NCBI GenBank assembly: GCA_002682825.1
Contig: NOKP01000010.1
Location: 1,426,001-1,490,000 of the forward strand
Length of the DNA stretch: 64,000 bases
Source of the DNA: Neonectria sp. B-13
Taxonomy: Eukaryota > Ascomycota > Sordariomycetes > Hypocreales > Nectriaceae
Direction of reading: 5' to 3'
This document shows, piece by piece, positions 34,204 to 46,438 of the stretch (the stretch's first letter is position 1; each line of letters begins with the position of its first letter). The notes under the pieces were generated by a model. The model searched no databases. It was given only the letters and a program-made list of their open reading frames with translations, and was not told where the DNA came from. The position numbers and the translations under genes were made by a program.

Positions 34204-36457
34204 TTACATGACAAACAGGACGTTTGTGTCTATTGCCAAGTCAGTTTCGCCATCGTCACACGACAAGGAGGAATGGGGCTCACCAAGAGGGTGACTGCAG
34301 GAAAGCTGCGGCTTCTGTGTGTAACGAGTCGCAAGTTCGTCACGGATACTGTTCAGCAGTTGGACGTAACTCTGCTGAGGGTTCTTCTTGAGGGCGGAGA
34401 CGAAGGCCCAGGACATAGCACCCGTGGCCTGCGAGGCGATGGTAGCATCGGCTCTATAGAGATGGTTAGCTGCTGTGAAGGCTGTGAAGGCTGTCCAATC
34501 AAGTAGAAATAAATGCAAGATCTTGTGCGGTGCCGTGGGCGAGACGAGATCCCCATGTGCAGCATAGTGATCCAACGCAGCCCGTCGCCTCAGATGTAAT
34601 ATACAGCCTATATGATGGCTGTATATTACATCTGAGGCGTTCCGGACGAAACAGCAACATTGCTTTTAAGTACATGAGTCTGTGCCACTCCAGGTGATCA
34701 AAATCCCAGGCCATGTTCTCATAAATCAGTATCCAACACCCAGCGCCTTCGCTCACAAATAAACCCAGGTCAATGTCATGGTGTCTTGACCATTGAACAA
34801 CTGAGAAACACCGACAGAAATGCGCAAAACCGAGACAAGGGTAGTCAAAAAAAAAAGACTAGGAAAAAATCGAGAGCAACAATCAAGCCAGGATCAAAGG
34901 TCCAAAAGAGAAGACTGGAGGAAATGGAGGGACCCACGAAGTTTGATCATCCTTGCTACCAGACCACATAACCACGTCGGCAGGTGAGGTCTTGGTGGAA
35001 ATGGTACGCTCACGGGCATCGTCGCCGTTAGCAGCCTTCTTGATGAAACCAAGAATGTTGTTTGCAACACCACCGAGGTCACCCTGACTGTACGAAGAGA
35101 TAACACCCAGCAAACCCTGACCGGCTTCCTTGGCCAAGTTGGGCTCCTTGAGGATACCCTGGGTAGAGTAGATGTACGGCAGGTCGAGGGCGGTACCGGA
35201 ATGACACGAGTCGAAAATGGCAGTTAGTCGAACGCCGGCTTGCAGGGGGCGAACCATGATGCGGTGCATCTCGTCGTCGGTAATGTGTCCAGTCTGTCGG
35301 AAGTCGACGGGGTAAATGACCTCATCATACCCATCGTCCTCATCGCCATCGAGGTCCTTGGTTTGTCCACCGTGACCTGCGTATGTTAGCGAATCGAGAG
35401 GATACTGGTAAAGGAATTAGAGATTCGAACCTGAGTAGTGGAAGAAGAGCGAATCGTTAGGCCGAGCGTCCTTCACCAGCCAGTGCATGGCTCGCAGGAT
35501 GTTCTGCTTGTTGGGCTGGCTCATGGGGTTCTGCTGGTCGTCGGTGAGGATAACCATATCCTCGCGCTTGTAACCGAAGTGCTCGGAGAGGTAGGCGGTC
35601 ATGTTGCGGACGTCATTGATGCAGCCGCGGAGCTGACCGCGCTGGCCAAAATAGTTGATTCCGATCAACAATGCCTTTCTTCTGCCGCTGCAATTGGAAT
35701 ATCGGAAGGCATAGCTGTTGGGTGCGCCGTGGCCGAATTGCTGAGGGGCTGAGGGAGGCGGCGGGGGACCTGGCGAGAATTTAGCCACCATGGTATTGCG
35801 ATGGGGCAGATTTGAGCATCATATGTTCGTTGGAAGGGAGCTTACCACTGGGGCGTGTCTGGTAGTTTGGCTGCGGAGGTGTTGGGTGATGGGCATACTG
35901 CTGCTGCTGAGCTGGCGGTTGCTACGGATCTAAGGTCAGCTTCTTGTTCCAGCCGAGTCTGACATGCGGCAACGACGGGGATAGGCATGATGATGCGAGG
36001 GAGCGAGAGAGCAGGAGATCGCATATTTTGGCAGTGCATAGGAAAGGATTATCGGGGAATCGAGGAATCGAAAACAGACGAGGTCGAGGTTGAGGACGGA
36101 ATGAGATGCGTACCTGCTGGTAGCCGTATTGTTGCGGGGGAGGCTGTTGGTAGCCGCCGTAGCTGGGTTGCTGATGGTAACTCGGTTGAGGTGTGTGACC
36201 GCTGTAGGTTGGCTGCTGAGGACTATTCAAATGAAAAAGAGAATGTTAGCAGGTAAGACTTGAGAGGTGAATTTCCAGACATGGAAATTAATGTCAACAA
36301 TGCGATCGGCGGTGACTGGTGCGGGGATGGGGAAGAAGATGGAGCTCAAGCTGTAGAGGAGATGGGGGTCGCACGGGTAATAGTTGCCCTGGTATGAGGG
36401 TTGTTGCGGCGGCTGTCCGCCGTAGCGGCCAGCATTGTAGCTCGGGTATCCCGACAT
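34204..36457 (-). CDS. mca1: Type I metacaspase
   Basis: Caspase-fold Cys protease (family C14B) that cleaves after Arg/Lys in a Ca2+-dependent way and acts in proteostasis and stress-induced cell death. Seven exons (36457-36375, 36222-36114, 35921-35846, 35769-35431, 35376-34938, 34453-34284, 34229-34204) give 413 aa. The prodomain (1-110) is rich in Pro, Gln, Tyr and Gly, with repeated QQPSY/QQYGYQQ-like units, the prion-like region of fungal metacaspases. The p20 part starts at about 125 ([20 protein letters not shown]). The catalytic dyad is His204 in YSGHGG and Cys260 in DSCHSG, 56 residues apart as in yeast Mca1. The C-terminus DTNVLFVM is recovered only by splicing a 26-nt last exon. 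The intron after exon 5 is 484 nt, far longer than the others, and contains a perfect hairpin. Confidence 0.95.
34586..34639. repeat. Perfect 23-bp inverted repeat with 8-nt loop, inside metacaspase intron 5
   Basis: Left arm 34586-34608, right arm 34617-34639, loop TATATGAT. The arms pair without mismatch and pairing stops at once outside them. It could fold as an RNA hairpin in the pre-mRNA. It may be a tiny fold-back insertion or the scar of one; no target-site duplication is obvious. Confidence 0.85.
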
Positions 36458-36954
36458 GTCGGGTTCGGCGGGAGGACGGGGAGCAGTGCGGGGAGATTTT
36501 GCCTTGGAGCGAGGTGAGGTTCACAGTCGTGAGTGTTGGCGGTGGTTTTTTCCCGGGAGGTGTTGGTGTTTTGGCGAAGCGGCGGTGGTGGTGGTGGTAA
36601 ATGGTAGTAATGGTCGGTGGAGGTCGACGCCGGAACTTATGGCACCGGTAGCTGAAATCGGGGTCTGGGCGCCAAGCACCAGAAGGCTGTGCACGTTAAG
36701 TTACGTGGTAGTGCCGAAGTGTCGTAGTGTCGCAGGGTTTGGGCGCCTGACGAGGTGGGACTCTTGGTGGAGGTGTGAGCACGATGGCGATGGCGATGGC
36801 GGGTGGCGGATAGACGCTCGCTCACTCACACGCGAACAAGCTCAGCTTGCAAGGTCGAGGACTAAGACTCAGGCAGGCAAGAGCTCCGAGATCTCCGAGT
36901 GTTGGCTGGAATGTGGGCTCGAGCTAGATGTCGAGGCAGCAGTGGCAGAGAGAT

Positions 36955-36976
36955 ACACAGACAGACAGACAGACAA
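36955..36976. repeat. (ACAG)n microsatellite
   Basis: About five tandem ACAG units upstream of the metacaspase gene. Confidence 0.85.
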
Positions 36977-38121
36977 GGTCTGGGTATATACGGCAGCCAA
37001 GGTGAAGGCCTGCAGTCTCGAGGTTGGGAGTCCTGAGGTGATGAGGAGACAAGAAATATAGTGCGAGGAGTTGAATAATATTTGTAGGAGCAGGGTCGCG
37101 ACCGGGGGGGGGTAGGATATCGAGGATCAATTAAGGAAGCAAGGCGTGTGATGTAAGAGTGTGAAGGTGATGACTGAGCCGGGGGGGGAGAAGGAGCGAG
37201 AAAAGCGCTGAGCAATGCCCGAGGTGGTATTACCGGTACCTCAGAAGTTAGAGGTGGGCACCTGAGTCCAGAGTCCGAAGTCCAGAAAAGACAGTCTTGC
37301 TTCAGGCTTGGCTTGGTCGGAATTGGCTGGAAGGCCGCGAGGACCTTGACCTTGTTCGCTGTGCGGCGCTGCGGTGCACTGCGGCGACAAAGCCTCGGGG
37401 ATTGCGAATGGATGGATCCGGACGGTTTGATGCGGAGGCGGATGCACTCACGATGCAACAGCGGCGAGTCCAGTTCTCGTCGACAACCAGAAGTATTCGC
37501 AGGAGCGTACTCGGAAAAGAGACTTTGTCGACGGCGCTCGACTTCAGCTTTCAGCAACGAACAAGGGACGAGAGCAGCATTCGAAAGGTGCCCTGTCAAT
37601 GTACCCCGTAGCCCGAACTTGTCGACGGGGGTGTGGTGGTGGTGTGGTGGGTTTTCTGGCTGCAGATTCGCTCTGAACGAGGTCAACGAGGAGTGGAGGA
37701 GGGCGTGTGACGAGCAGCGAGGCGTGTGAGCTACCCTTGGATTGTTTGTCCTCCCGGCTTTCCAGCGGATTTGTTGGACTTTCAATTGGGGGGTTTCTTT
37801 TGGGGGGGGTTTTATCAAGGACCCTTGTCAACAACAGCTGCCAGCGCTGGATGAGGGCCTGAGGATGTTGAGTCTGGCTGAGGATGGAAGACGATGTGGG
37901 GGGAAAAGGTGAACTGGGAGAGGGAGGGCAGTGGCCTTGAGTGGTATTTTAACTCAAGCTTCTCTCTATTACAGTACATGTACCGTTCATGTAAATGTCT
38001 CTCCCAGCAACACCGAGACAAAGCCAAGCAAGCACCTGGCGATGCTGCGCGGGTGAAGCGGCGGTGTTGGCACGCTGGCTTGGCGCAGGCAGCGTCCGGG
38101 GTGTGTGGGCGAGCTCTGGTT

Positions 38122-38155
38122 TGAGCGTGTGAGCGTGAGCGTGTGAGCGTGAGCG
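38122..38155. repeat. GTGAGCG tandem repeat
   Basis: Alternating TGAGCGTG units in tandem, about four copies. Confidence 0.8.
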
Positions 38156-39554
38156 CCAATGCAAGCACGCCCAAGAAGTGTGGGTGGTGACCCGGTCAGG
38201 CTGGCTGGATGGATGATGCTCGTGAGTGAGACAGGGGACGACGACGAGGAAGACGCGACAGTGACCAGCAGCAGCAGGACCGTATCGTGGAGGGCGTCAA
38301 TGACAGTTAGCACAGCCCTAGTGGAGGTTTCCGTCGACACGCAGAAGAGCAGGTCAAGGTGACGCAAGGGGAAACCGAAAGCTGCAGTTGATCAACGTTG
38401 GCAAGGCGTAGTATTTGCTTTTGCATCTGCATCTGCATTTGCTTCGTAGTGACGGGAAGGCTCTCGAATCTTGCATCCCTCTCGTCTTCGTTATCAACCC
38501 GAACGGCCGGGCCGAGCAACAACAGTATCCAACAGCACATCTCTGTTGCAGCGATCTTGTTGCAGCGAGTAATATTGTGGGCTATCTACATGGTCTACTA
38601 TGTCCTGGCAGTGCTACAATCCGTGACCCGGCTTGGCCTACGAATGCCTCTTGGCCACGGACCCAGGTACCGTGTTAGCTGCTTGGCCCATGTAATCCAA
38701 TTGAGGAAACTTGCGACATTCCATCATCGACGACACATCCATCTCTCTGCCCCCCTGCGGAGATCGTTCTCCCGCGCAACCACGCCGCGGCACCTACCTA
38801 GCCCTGCTATAGACAAGGACCTCTTAGCAAGTCCTGCACTCCCGAATCAATCACAGCTCACCTAGCGTGGGATGGGATCTGGAGGCTCAACAACCTCAGA
38901 CTCCCTTGCTTTTTATGACGCGAAAACAAACGTGTCTCTGATATCCTCTCCAATCTGCACCGCCAAGACTTGTCTTGCACAACTGTTTTCTCTTGGCTCT
39001 ATCCGGTCCCGTCTCTCCATGCCACGCAGTGCACGGCCGGCCACGTCCTGAAGGGGAGGCCGAGACCCCAAAAGGAAGTGCATCCGACATGTCCTCGGCG
39101 GACCGCTTCGAACCGGCGAGGCGGGCCATGTTCGATCTCGTCTGAGGCTGCTATTCTCCCCTTTCTTCTTTCGGCTATCTGTAAACGGGGAGTGGCCAAA
39201 TGTGATAGCGTAAACAGCCATGCGGCATTGGCATTGAGAAGTTGGGTGTCACAAATAGACGTCAACACCAAACACCATGCTCGGTTTGCTCCGAAGATGG
39301 GATGTAACCCCCCCTCAAAAAGAACCACAGCCTGCTTCCGAATTAACCGGCTATACAGTCAAATGCACGGAGGACCCGAAGCAGCGAGAGCGGATGGCAG
39401 TGCAGTGCCGTTTCTGAACAATCTAGGTGCCCAAAAGAGATGGCCGTGTTGTTTCTAGACTACCCTACATGCCCAACCCCAAGTCACGATTTGCGTCCGC
39501 CTCCATCCCTGAACAAGAAGTGACGCGCACCACACCCCTCCCCGCCTCGTTCCC

Positions 39555-39975
39555 GGCGGTAGCAGCTTCGCCATCTCAAACCCCATCTCCGAGAACCCTG
39601 CCCGCCTGGGCCACAACCGCAACCTCAAGATCGACCCTGACGACTGGCCTGCCCCGCCATCCAGAGGCCCTACAACACCACCCTAGAAGCCATTAACTAG
39701 CCGACACCAGCTTCTAGCATTCCCGGCACAGCCCCGATCAGAATGGCACCGCTCCAGCTTCCCGCCCCGGCCGATCCCCAAGACGAACAAGTCGCCCGAG
39801 ACCTGTCTTTCCCGGCCTTTGCGTAGCTAGCAAACCGTCCGGCCGGCGTCATCGCCCAGATTCCTCCCCCCTGTCAGGCTGAGGTGCGTTTGTGTCCACC
39901 GCGTGCACGGCTAGTTCTGTTCACTCGGCGCCCCGAACGCTGGGAGACGGCGATCCCGATGCAGGCTTAGTTATC
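39555..39975 (+). pseudogene. Possible decayed coding relic
   Basis: Two adjoining plus-strand segments read like protein but are broken. Frame A (39555-39686) begins GGSSFAISNPISENPARLG, continues to a KIDPDDWPAPP segment and stops at a TAG. Frame B (from 39701, a different frame) reads PTPASSIPGTAP, then MAPLQLPAPADPQDEQVARD, to a TAG at 39824; after that stop it continues LANRPAGVIAQIPPPCQAEV and ends at about 39969. Together they suggest an old gene with a frameshift and an in-frame stop, but I recognise no family, and GC-rich DNA can produce long open frames by chance. Confidence 0.3.
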
Positions 39976-40552
39976 GGCAGGGTACCGGGGCGCTCGCTGG
40001 ACTGGCAGGCCATGAGTTGGAGACAGGACTCAACGGTGGCGACTATCCTCTGGCTGAGCCCAGTTGCAGGTATTAGAAACTACCAATGTACGAGTAACGA
40101 GGACAGTAATAAAACTCATGATATAGTCCGTACGTCCGTACATCAGAGTTAATCCTTGGATTCATCGCTAATATCAACCAATGGCCTGCGACCCATGCAA
40201 TTGGGCACCGGTTCCATCTCCGAAGCCCTCGTCACTCATTTGATAGGAGAAGGTCAGAGATCAGCATCAAAATTACCAGGGGGTGGTTTGAGAAAAGAGA
40301 AGGAAAAAAAAGGAAAAGGAAACCGGGAATTAACACGCATTCCTTCCACCAAGCGCACGGCATGTTGCGTCAATGCCAGAGCAAAAATGGCTGGAATTTT
40401 CCGATAGACTACCGCCCTCATGCACGTCGCATGTCGACCGTCCCCTCTGGGAAAGGGTGGCGGGCAAGCCGAGAGCTGAAGCAGCGGGGAAGGACCAATC
40501 AGATGGGCGTCTGCACCACCATCAAAACGCCCACAAGGCAAGGGAAAGAGAA

Positions 40553-40580
40553 GGTAAGTACGTACGTAAGTAAGTAAGTA
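40553..40580. repeat. (GTAA)n microsatellite
   Basis: Imperfect GTAA/GTAC tandem units. Confidence 0.85.
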
Positions 40581-42353
40581 GCAACGGGAAGGGTCCAGAG
40601 TACGTACTCATTCCCCAGCCACTCCATAGTACTACTAACTTACTACTAGTACACTACTACTATACTTACCTGCCCGTCATCAAACTTGGAGCTTGGGCCA
40701 CAGGCATGCTTTGGGTAGTTGTGGCTTGGGGGGAATATGGTGTGGCTTGCTTCCATTGCCGTTCACGTAGCGTCCCGCGTGGTGCAGGGTCGCGTTGCCT
40801 TGCCTGATCCACGCTGCTGGGACCGGGAACCGCAACGGCCAAGAGCAACATCATCTTTCCCCCCCCCCTTGTCCTGGCGATTGTGGCAACTGAAGCTGAA
40901 TACATAGTGCCCTTTGGAAGAGTTCGAGAGGCTGGATATCTCTAAGAGTTGCGCACACCGCTGTTGTAGCACTCGGGATGGACTCCGCGGTTCCGTTATC
41001 TCTTACACCTAACGGCCCGCGGCCGCCCATGACCCACGACTTCAACCAGTTCACCATGTCTGTCCATCACATCACACTTGCAATTGCAATCGCTCAAATC
41101 TCCACCACTCATTTGCTGGGCAATACGCAGCCAGCCGATCTCTTCCTCTCCTCATCTCCCTCGCGCATCCCCGACTGGCAGACAGACAACCACACGTCCA
41201 GCCATCCCCCCGTAGTACAGTCTCGGCATACCCTCACGTCTGTCCACTCCACTCATCCCCCCTGGTACTCCATGATGAGGCCATCGCCCACCCTCTTCTT
41301 CTCAACTCTCGTTGGCCAATCCTCAAACGGGCCCTATGCAAGCCATCGTAGACACCCTCTGTAGCTCGCACCCACACCAATCCTTCTCATCCCATCATCT
41401 CCAACCCTCCCCGGGTCTTCAGCTGCCTCCGTCCTCTCCGCCTCTCCGCCCCCCGCCGTCCCAACGTCGCCCGTCCCACCCATCCCGCGGGTCTGGGTCG
41501 CCGCGGGAAGCTAGGATTCCTCCCTGCCCCCATCTCGGGCCTAGCCGGCATCTTAGCAGCTGTGTATCATCTCGTCTCGTCTCGTTTCGTCCCGTGTCAT
41601 CTCATCTTCTCACTTCGCCTGCCGTTGCTCAGCTGGCTACTGCGGAAATGACTGGCATAGCCTCGCTACAAGTCGGCACGCCCTGTCATCGAAGCGCTGC
41701 TGTCGACGACGTTGAGCTATCCCAACCTTCCGGCTCAGGCAGAGTCTCCATATTGCTTAGCCCCTTCGTGAATATGCCGCTCTTCTGCAAGGCACGCTCA
41801 GACTAGCACCAGCCTACGAACTATACTACCATTGTCTGTAGTCTTGTGGCTGAGAAACCGTTCTTGTGTGTGCAATTCCGACTTACCAACTAAGCTCGAT
41901 CATATCTCTCAAGAAGTAGTAAAATCTCTTCTCCCATACGCAGACCTCTTCTAAGAGCAGCTTGATAATGGTACCCGTTTTCGCCCACAAACATGCACAA
42001 AAACTGTCAGCTGTGTAGCTATCCAAGTACATTGAGATCCCTGTCCAACGCGGTTTCCCAGGGCTGAATGTAGTCCGGGGGCTGTCAACTACCTTCATCA
42101 ACTCGCCACAACGACTCCGATCAACGAATGGCAATGATATGGATAGTCGTAATTCATTTGCAAACTGATGCTAGGTACATGCTGTCTAGACTTTGGATTT
42201 CTTCACTTAATGTAATGCCCTCCCATCTGCCTGCTCCAACATGCCCCCCAACTAACATAGGACATGCATATCAGCACATACTATAAGTATCCAACAAAGC
42301 GTTCGCTTTCCTGAACTGGCAGCGGTACCTTATACGCAATATTCAGGCATGCC

Positions 42354-44181
42354 TCAAGCATTCGCCATCTTGACATCCCCATCCGCTGCCCCGGTGTCTT
42401 TCCTCATCTGGTACGCCATCATCATCCAGATGAGCTTCATCGCTTCCAGACGTTGATCCGCGTGGAACAGGTCGTACCATGGACTCCTCCAAGCCTCAAC
42501 CTTGCCCCAACTCCGCTTGGTTAGATCTGGCTCGGCCGCACCGCCTAGGACATCGAGCAGGCGGTTGGGCACCCTCACGCGGAGGATCGAGATGTGGTGG
42601 AACAATGAGCTCACCACAAAGATGTCGTCGTAGCTAGCGCCCTGTACCTTGCCAATGGCCTCATAGTTTGCCTTTCTGTCCCAGGTCGATGCCGGGGCTC
42701 GGACCATCCGGTAGTTGTCATACAGGCTCATGTTCTTTCGTGGCTTCTTGGAAACAGGCCTGGTCAAGCCGTCGGCATCGCTAGGTTTGGCGTCCTTATC
42801 CCCCTGAACAGCATCTTTGTCCGCCTCACGCCCAATGGGGCCGCCTATACCGCCTCCCCAACGCTTCTCTGTCGTCCACCATTGCCCCTCGCCAAAGCGT
42901 TTTTCTGACTTGCCCTCACGTGCTCGATGCTGAGCCGTGACCAATGCTGCCACAATCTCCCGGGCGAGGTCTAAAGACTGCGCCGTCTCCATATCGGGCA
43001 CGGTGAAATCTGTAGTTCCTCGGGCGCTTACTGCGGCCACTGGTCCATTGACAGTGCCTGCACGAGCAGCCTCGCGTGTCATGGGGCTCTGGAAGATGAA
43101 TAAGCATCCGGAGGGACAGTAGGTCTTGCGGGGCTGGCGGGATCCCTCTGACGAGCTTAGGTGGAGACGAGGCTCGAGGCGTGCTGGGGCAACACTGCAG
43201 CCAAAATCGTAGGCTACGAGCTTGATGAAAGCTGTCATGAGGCTGTTGCGGTACTCAGCCGGCATCGCACTACCCGGGGCGGTACGAATGACGGTGTTGA
43301 CATCATATTCTTTGGCGCTCTCGGTTTGGGACTCCTCCGAGCCTGTGACGTTATCTGATGGAGTAGCTTCGGGGGACGCTTCAGGAGAAGGAGGAAGGGG
43401 AGGTGGTTGGGTTGGGTCGTCCCAGAAGGAAGTAAAGGCCTCGAGACAGCGGAAGAACTCATATGCGTTCCCCAATCGAGCTGATTGCTTCCCCTTGGGT
43501 GGTTGGATTCTTCGGATGGTACGGAACGCGTCTTCGTTTTGATGGGCCAGCTCCCTTTTGCGTTCAAGGTAGACCTGACATCCCGGGGTGAGGTTCCCGT
43601 TCCTCAAGGGGTATCGGGTAGACTGATTCTGCTCGCGAGCCTCGTCCACGGAGAGTTTATCCCAGTGCTTGAAGTCTGGGATTTTGGACGGATCGGGGAT
43701 GAGATCTTCGGGCTTCGTATCCAAGTTCAAGTTGAGGCCGATGGCGGAGAAACCGGGAGTTCCTAGGACCGCGAGCGACCGGCCGGTATGCTGGAGCAGC
43801 GACGAGAGAGCAGCGGGGGCGTCAAGGGGATCATCATCATGCGCAAAGGGCTGAAAGCGAGGGAGCGTGACGGGAGTTGGTGGTGGGATATCTTTGGGAT
43901 CTATCTTGGTCTTGCTGGGCAAGTTTGCTAGTGGCAGTTTAGATGGTGGTCTTGGTGAGAGAGGGAGAGAGAGGGAGCGTGGGGTTCGAGGGGTTGAGGG
44001 GTCGAAGAGTCGGGGAGCAAAACCGGGGCAGTGTGCTTGGGCAAGATGAGGTGTTTCGAGACGGGGCAAGCGATTGAATGGGAACGGACGTGACGCGACA
44101 GAAAGAGTCCTGAGGGCAACAGCTTGAAATCGAAAAGAGAGGCTGTAGGTGCTTACCAAAAGCGGTGAAGTTCCCAAACAT
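42354..44181 (-). CDS. Unrecognised 532-aa protein
   Basis: Two exons: a 25-nt first exon (44181-44157, MFGNFTAF) and 43927-42354, separated by a 229-nt intron whose CTAG acceptor restores phase. I do not recognise the family. There is no signal peptide or membrane helix. Residues about 170-215 form a Pro/Ser/Glu-rich linker (PPPLPPSPEASPEATPSDN). The segments around it look folded: GNAYEFFRCLEAFTSFWDD before it, and a C-terminal block with FFHADQ-like chemistry (YDLFHADQRLEAMKLIWMMM) that has many Trp and aromatic residues. A basic KKPRKNMSLYDNYR patch lies at about 405. The main frame also stays open upstream to 44513 with an ATG, so a longer 719-aa single-exon reading is possible; that extension is Pro/Ser/Leu-rich and less protein-like. 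Confidence 0.72.
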
Positions 44182-44317
44182 GACGGATGAGAGACAACGG
44201 TGGCGTGGCGTGGTTTAGGTGGAAAGGGGAAGGGGGGAGACGACGTGGGACGTGGGAAGGAAGGTGCGACAGAGCACACGCAAACAAACCGCAGGCACGC
44301 CCGAGAGAATGTGGGCA

Positions 44318-44432
44318 GGTAAGGTAGGTAGTAGGTAGGTAGTAAGAAGCCCGAGGTAGGAGCCTGTGTATGAATAATACGGAGGTAGGTAGTGGGCAGG
44401 TTGGTTGGTAGTGGGTAAGGTACGGAGGTAGG
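44318..44432. repeat. GTAGGTAG microsatellite cluster
   Basis: Several separate runs of GTAGGTAG and GTAGTAGG units interrupted by unique sequence, upstream of the 532-aa gene. Confidence 0.8.
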
Positions 44433-45214
44433 TAGGAAGCTATCGGAGCTTAGCTCAGGCACGCGGAAGCACGGGAGCGGGAAGGAGGAGGAACATGAGC
44501 TTGAGAGAAGCAAGGCTACTACGTGCGACGAACGGATGGGGGCGATGCGTCAAGGAGGGCGGCCAAAGAGAGCCAAATGGGACCAAAGAGGACCAAAGAG
44601 GCGGGGAGGGAGGACTTGGGGAGTCGAGTGAAAGAGGGGCTTTACAACTGCGTGGAGTGACAGACAGTACGAATATTACAGTATGTGCTGCGTACCAGAC
44701 TACGTACCGTAGCAGTCAGTCCAACAAGCTCAGGATCCGGCGTTGATGAGACGAAGGATTCAGTTGGTCAATGCGACGTCCCCAAGCGGAGAACAGCCTC
44801 AGAGCGCGGGAGTGGAATGGCGGGCGGGGCCGTTGATGGTCGCTTCAGGGTCAGTCGGCTCGATTGTGTTTAGCGCCAGGAACTGAATCCGCGAGCTTCC
44901 GGAATTTTGATTGCCACGAGTTTGGCTGCCAGTTAGCTCTAGCTCTAGCTCAGCAAGGAATTCTTTTTAGCGGCCAATTACTTCGTGCATCAGGTCAGTA
45001 GTTCCTGCTAACGGGCTGCGATGGTTTATGTGCGTTGGTATGGTGTTGGTGAGTATTCGGGGCCGGGTTCCCGCCAGTCAGTAACAGTTATTATGTGTCC
45101 GAGCATCCGGATGTTTGCAAGCAGCCCTCCATAACCTACCGGAGAGTGTTTTCAGTCTGCCGTTGTCCCAATTCCTTCCTGCAGAAGCCAGGTAAAGCCC
45201 ATCTACGTTGGTGT

Positions 45215-45254
45215 GGTGATGTGCCAACCAAACTGACATGGGTGATGTGCCAAC
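45215..45254. repeat. 14-bp direct repeat, two copies
   Basis: GGTGATGTGCCAAC at 45215-45228 and again at 45241-45254, a 26-bp period. It may be a small tandem duplication. Confidence 0.8.
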
Positions 45255-46438
45255 ACAAGGTGGATACCTACCTCACTTGCATGACAATGCACATGCGATG
45301 GATGGGCGAGATGGATTGATTGCAGTGGGGGAGTTGTTGGCGATGAATCGGAAGTTGGACAAAGTACAGCAACAGGAAAGTAAGACAAGTTCCAGATAAA
45401 CACAAAGTGCACATGCATGCATGCTGAGGGACGCGAAGGAAACGCGAAGGAACCACGAAATGAATATTTGGGTTGCAGTCGAGAGGAGTGATGGCATGGT
45501 TGGAGTTCCTGGTGAGATGCATACCTGGGCAAATAACTGTCATGGAAGAAGATCCGTCCATTTAAACGCAACGGGCTATTGGCTTATAACATGCCCAACT
45601 GCCCACTGACGAATGTTCCGGCTTGTTATTACGTTTGGAAGGGCGTTCAGGTCGAGAGTACTTAGTAGTACGAATAGTGGCCGCAGGTGACTTCGCATCT
45701 TCCATAGCAGAAAGCTGAACTTCTGTTCATCCAACGTGGCAGGTAGGGAAGGCAAACACTCCGAGAATTTTACCCAAGACGTTGCCAAGAAACAAACATT
45801 GATTTTCAAGGCCCAGGGTAGTTGGAGATGTGGTGGTGTGGACGGGAGATTGTGTGCATTGAGGAATTTGAGGCAGGGAGACAGACGGTCCAATAATGAG
45901 TGGGTCGTCGTAACTGCCTTGGGTATTGAGAGTCTTGGAAGGTCGTGCGGGGGGAACTGGAAGGAGGTGCCACCGCTAGCTTGGCGACCTGGCGTCACTC
46001 CACTCCTAGCTGTCTCAGGTGGCTCTGGAGCGTTGAGTGCTGCGGATGGACACCTGAAAACGGTCGACTGGGCACGTTAGCCTCGAGTCCCTAGACCGTT
46101 CGCTTGGGAGCCGGCGAACGCAACAATAACAACATGAAGATGAAGATGAAGGTGGAACTGGGACTCTTCGCGAAGGCGAAGAGCCCTGCGAAAATATCGT
46201 TGGTGCCACTTGTCTTCCGAGCTCAGCCCTTCGTGCCAGCTAAAATGACATGCTTCTGTGTTTCTGCGCCCCCTCCTCCGGGATTCCGCCGCTTCCCTTG
46301 TCGCAGATATCGATCCTCTCCCTCGGAATAACCACCCGCTAAAACACAATTAATACACAACCACCAAGACATCTGTTTCCTCCCCGCCGCCGCGCCTTGC
46401 TATCCGTTGCTTGGCGACACGCGTTCGCTACGTGAAGC

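Larger units (their letters stand above)
36458..42353. other. 5.9-kb gene-poor region
   Basis: The largest stretch without a supported gene. It begins with the metacaspase upstream region, which is CT-rich on the minus strand to about 37900. Simple repeats include ACAG (36955-36976), GTGAGCG units (38122-38155), GTAA (40553-40580), TACTA-type sequence (40628-40670) and TCTCG (41570-41615). A probable decayed coding relic lies at 39555-39975. A 318-codon minus-strand frame at 36862-37818 looks compositional rather than coding. Confidence 0.5.

Noticed and set aside
35421..35440. tRNA-like B-box (GGTTCGAATCT on the minus strand)
   Set aside because: It spans the metacaspase exon 4 donor; no acceptor stem, anticodon arm or A-box fits around it.
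36862..37818. 318-codon minus-strand frame upstream of the metacaspase
   Set aside because: Ser/Pro/Arg/His-rich with no domain; looks like pyrimidine-rich leader sequence read as codons.
44182..44513. In-frame N-terminal extension of the 532-aa gene
   Set aside because: The extension is Ser/Pro/Leu-rich and not protein-like, while splicing from MFGNFTAF restores phase with good signals. Kept only as an alternative.
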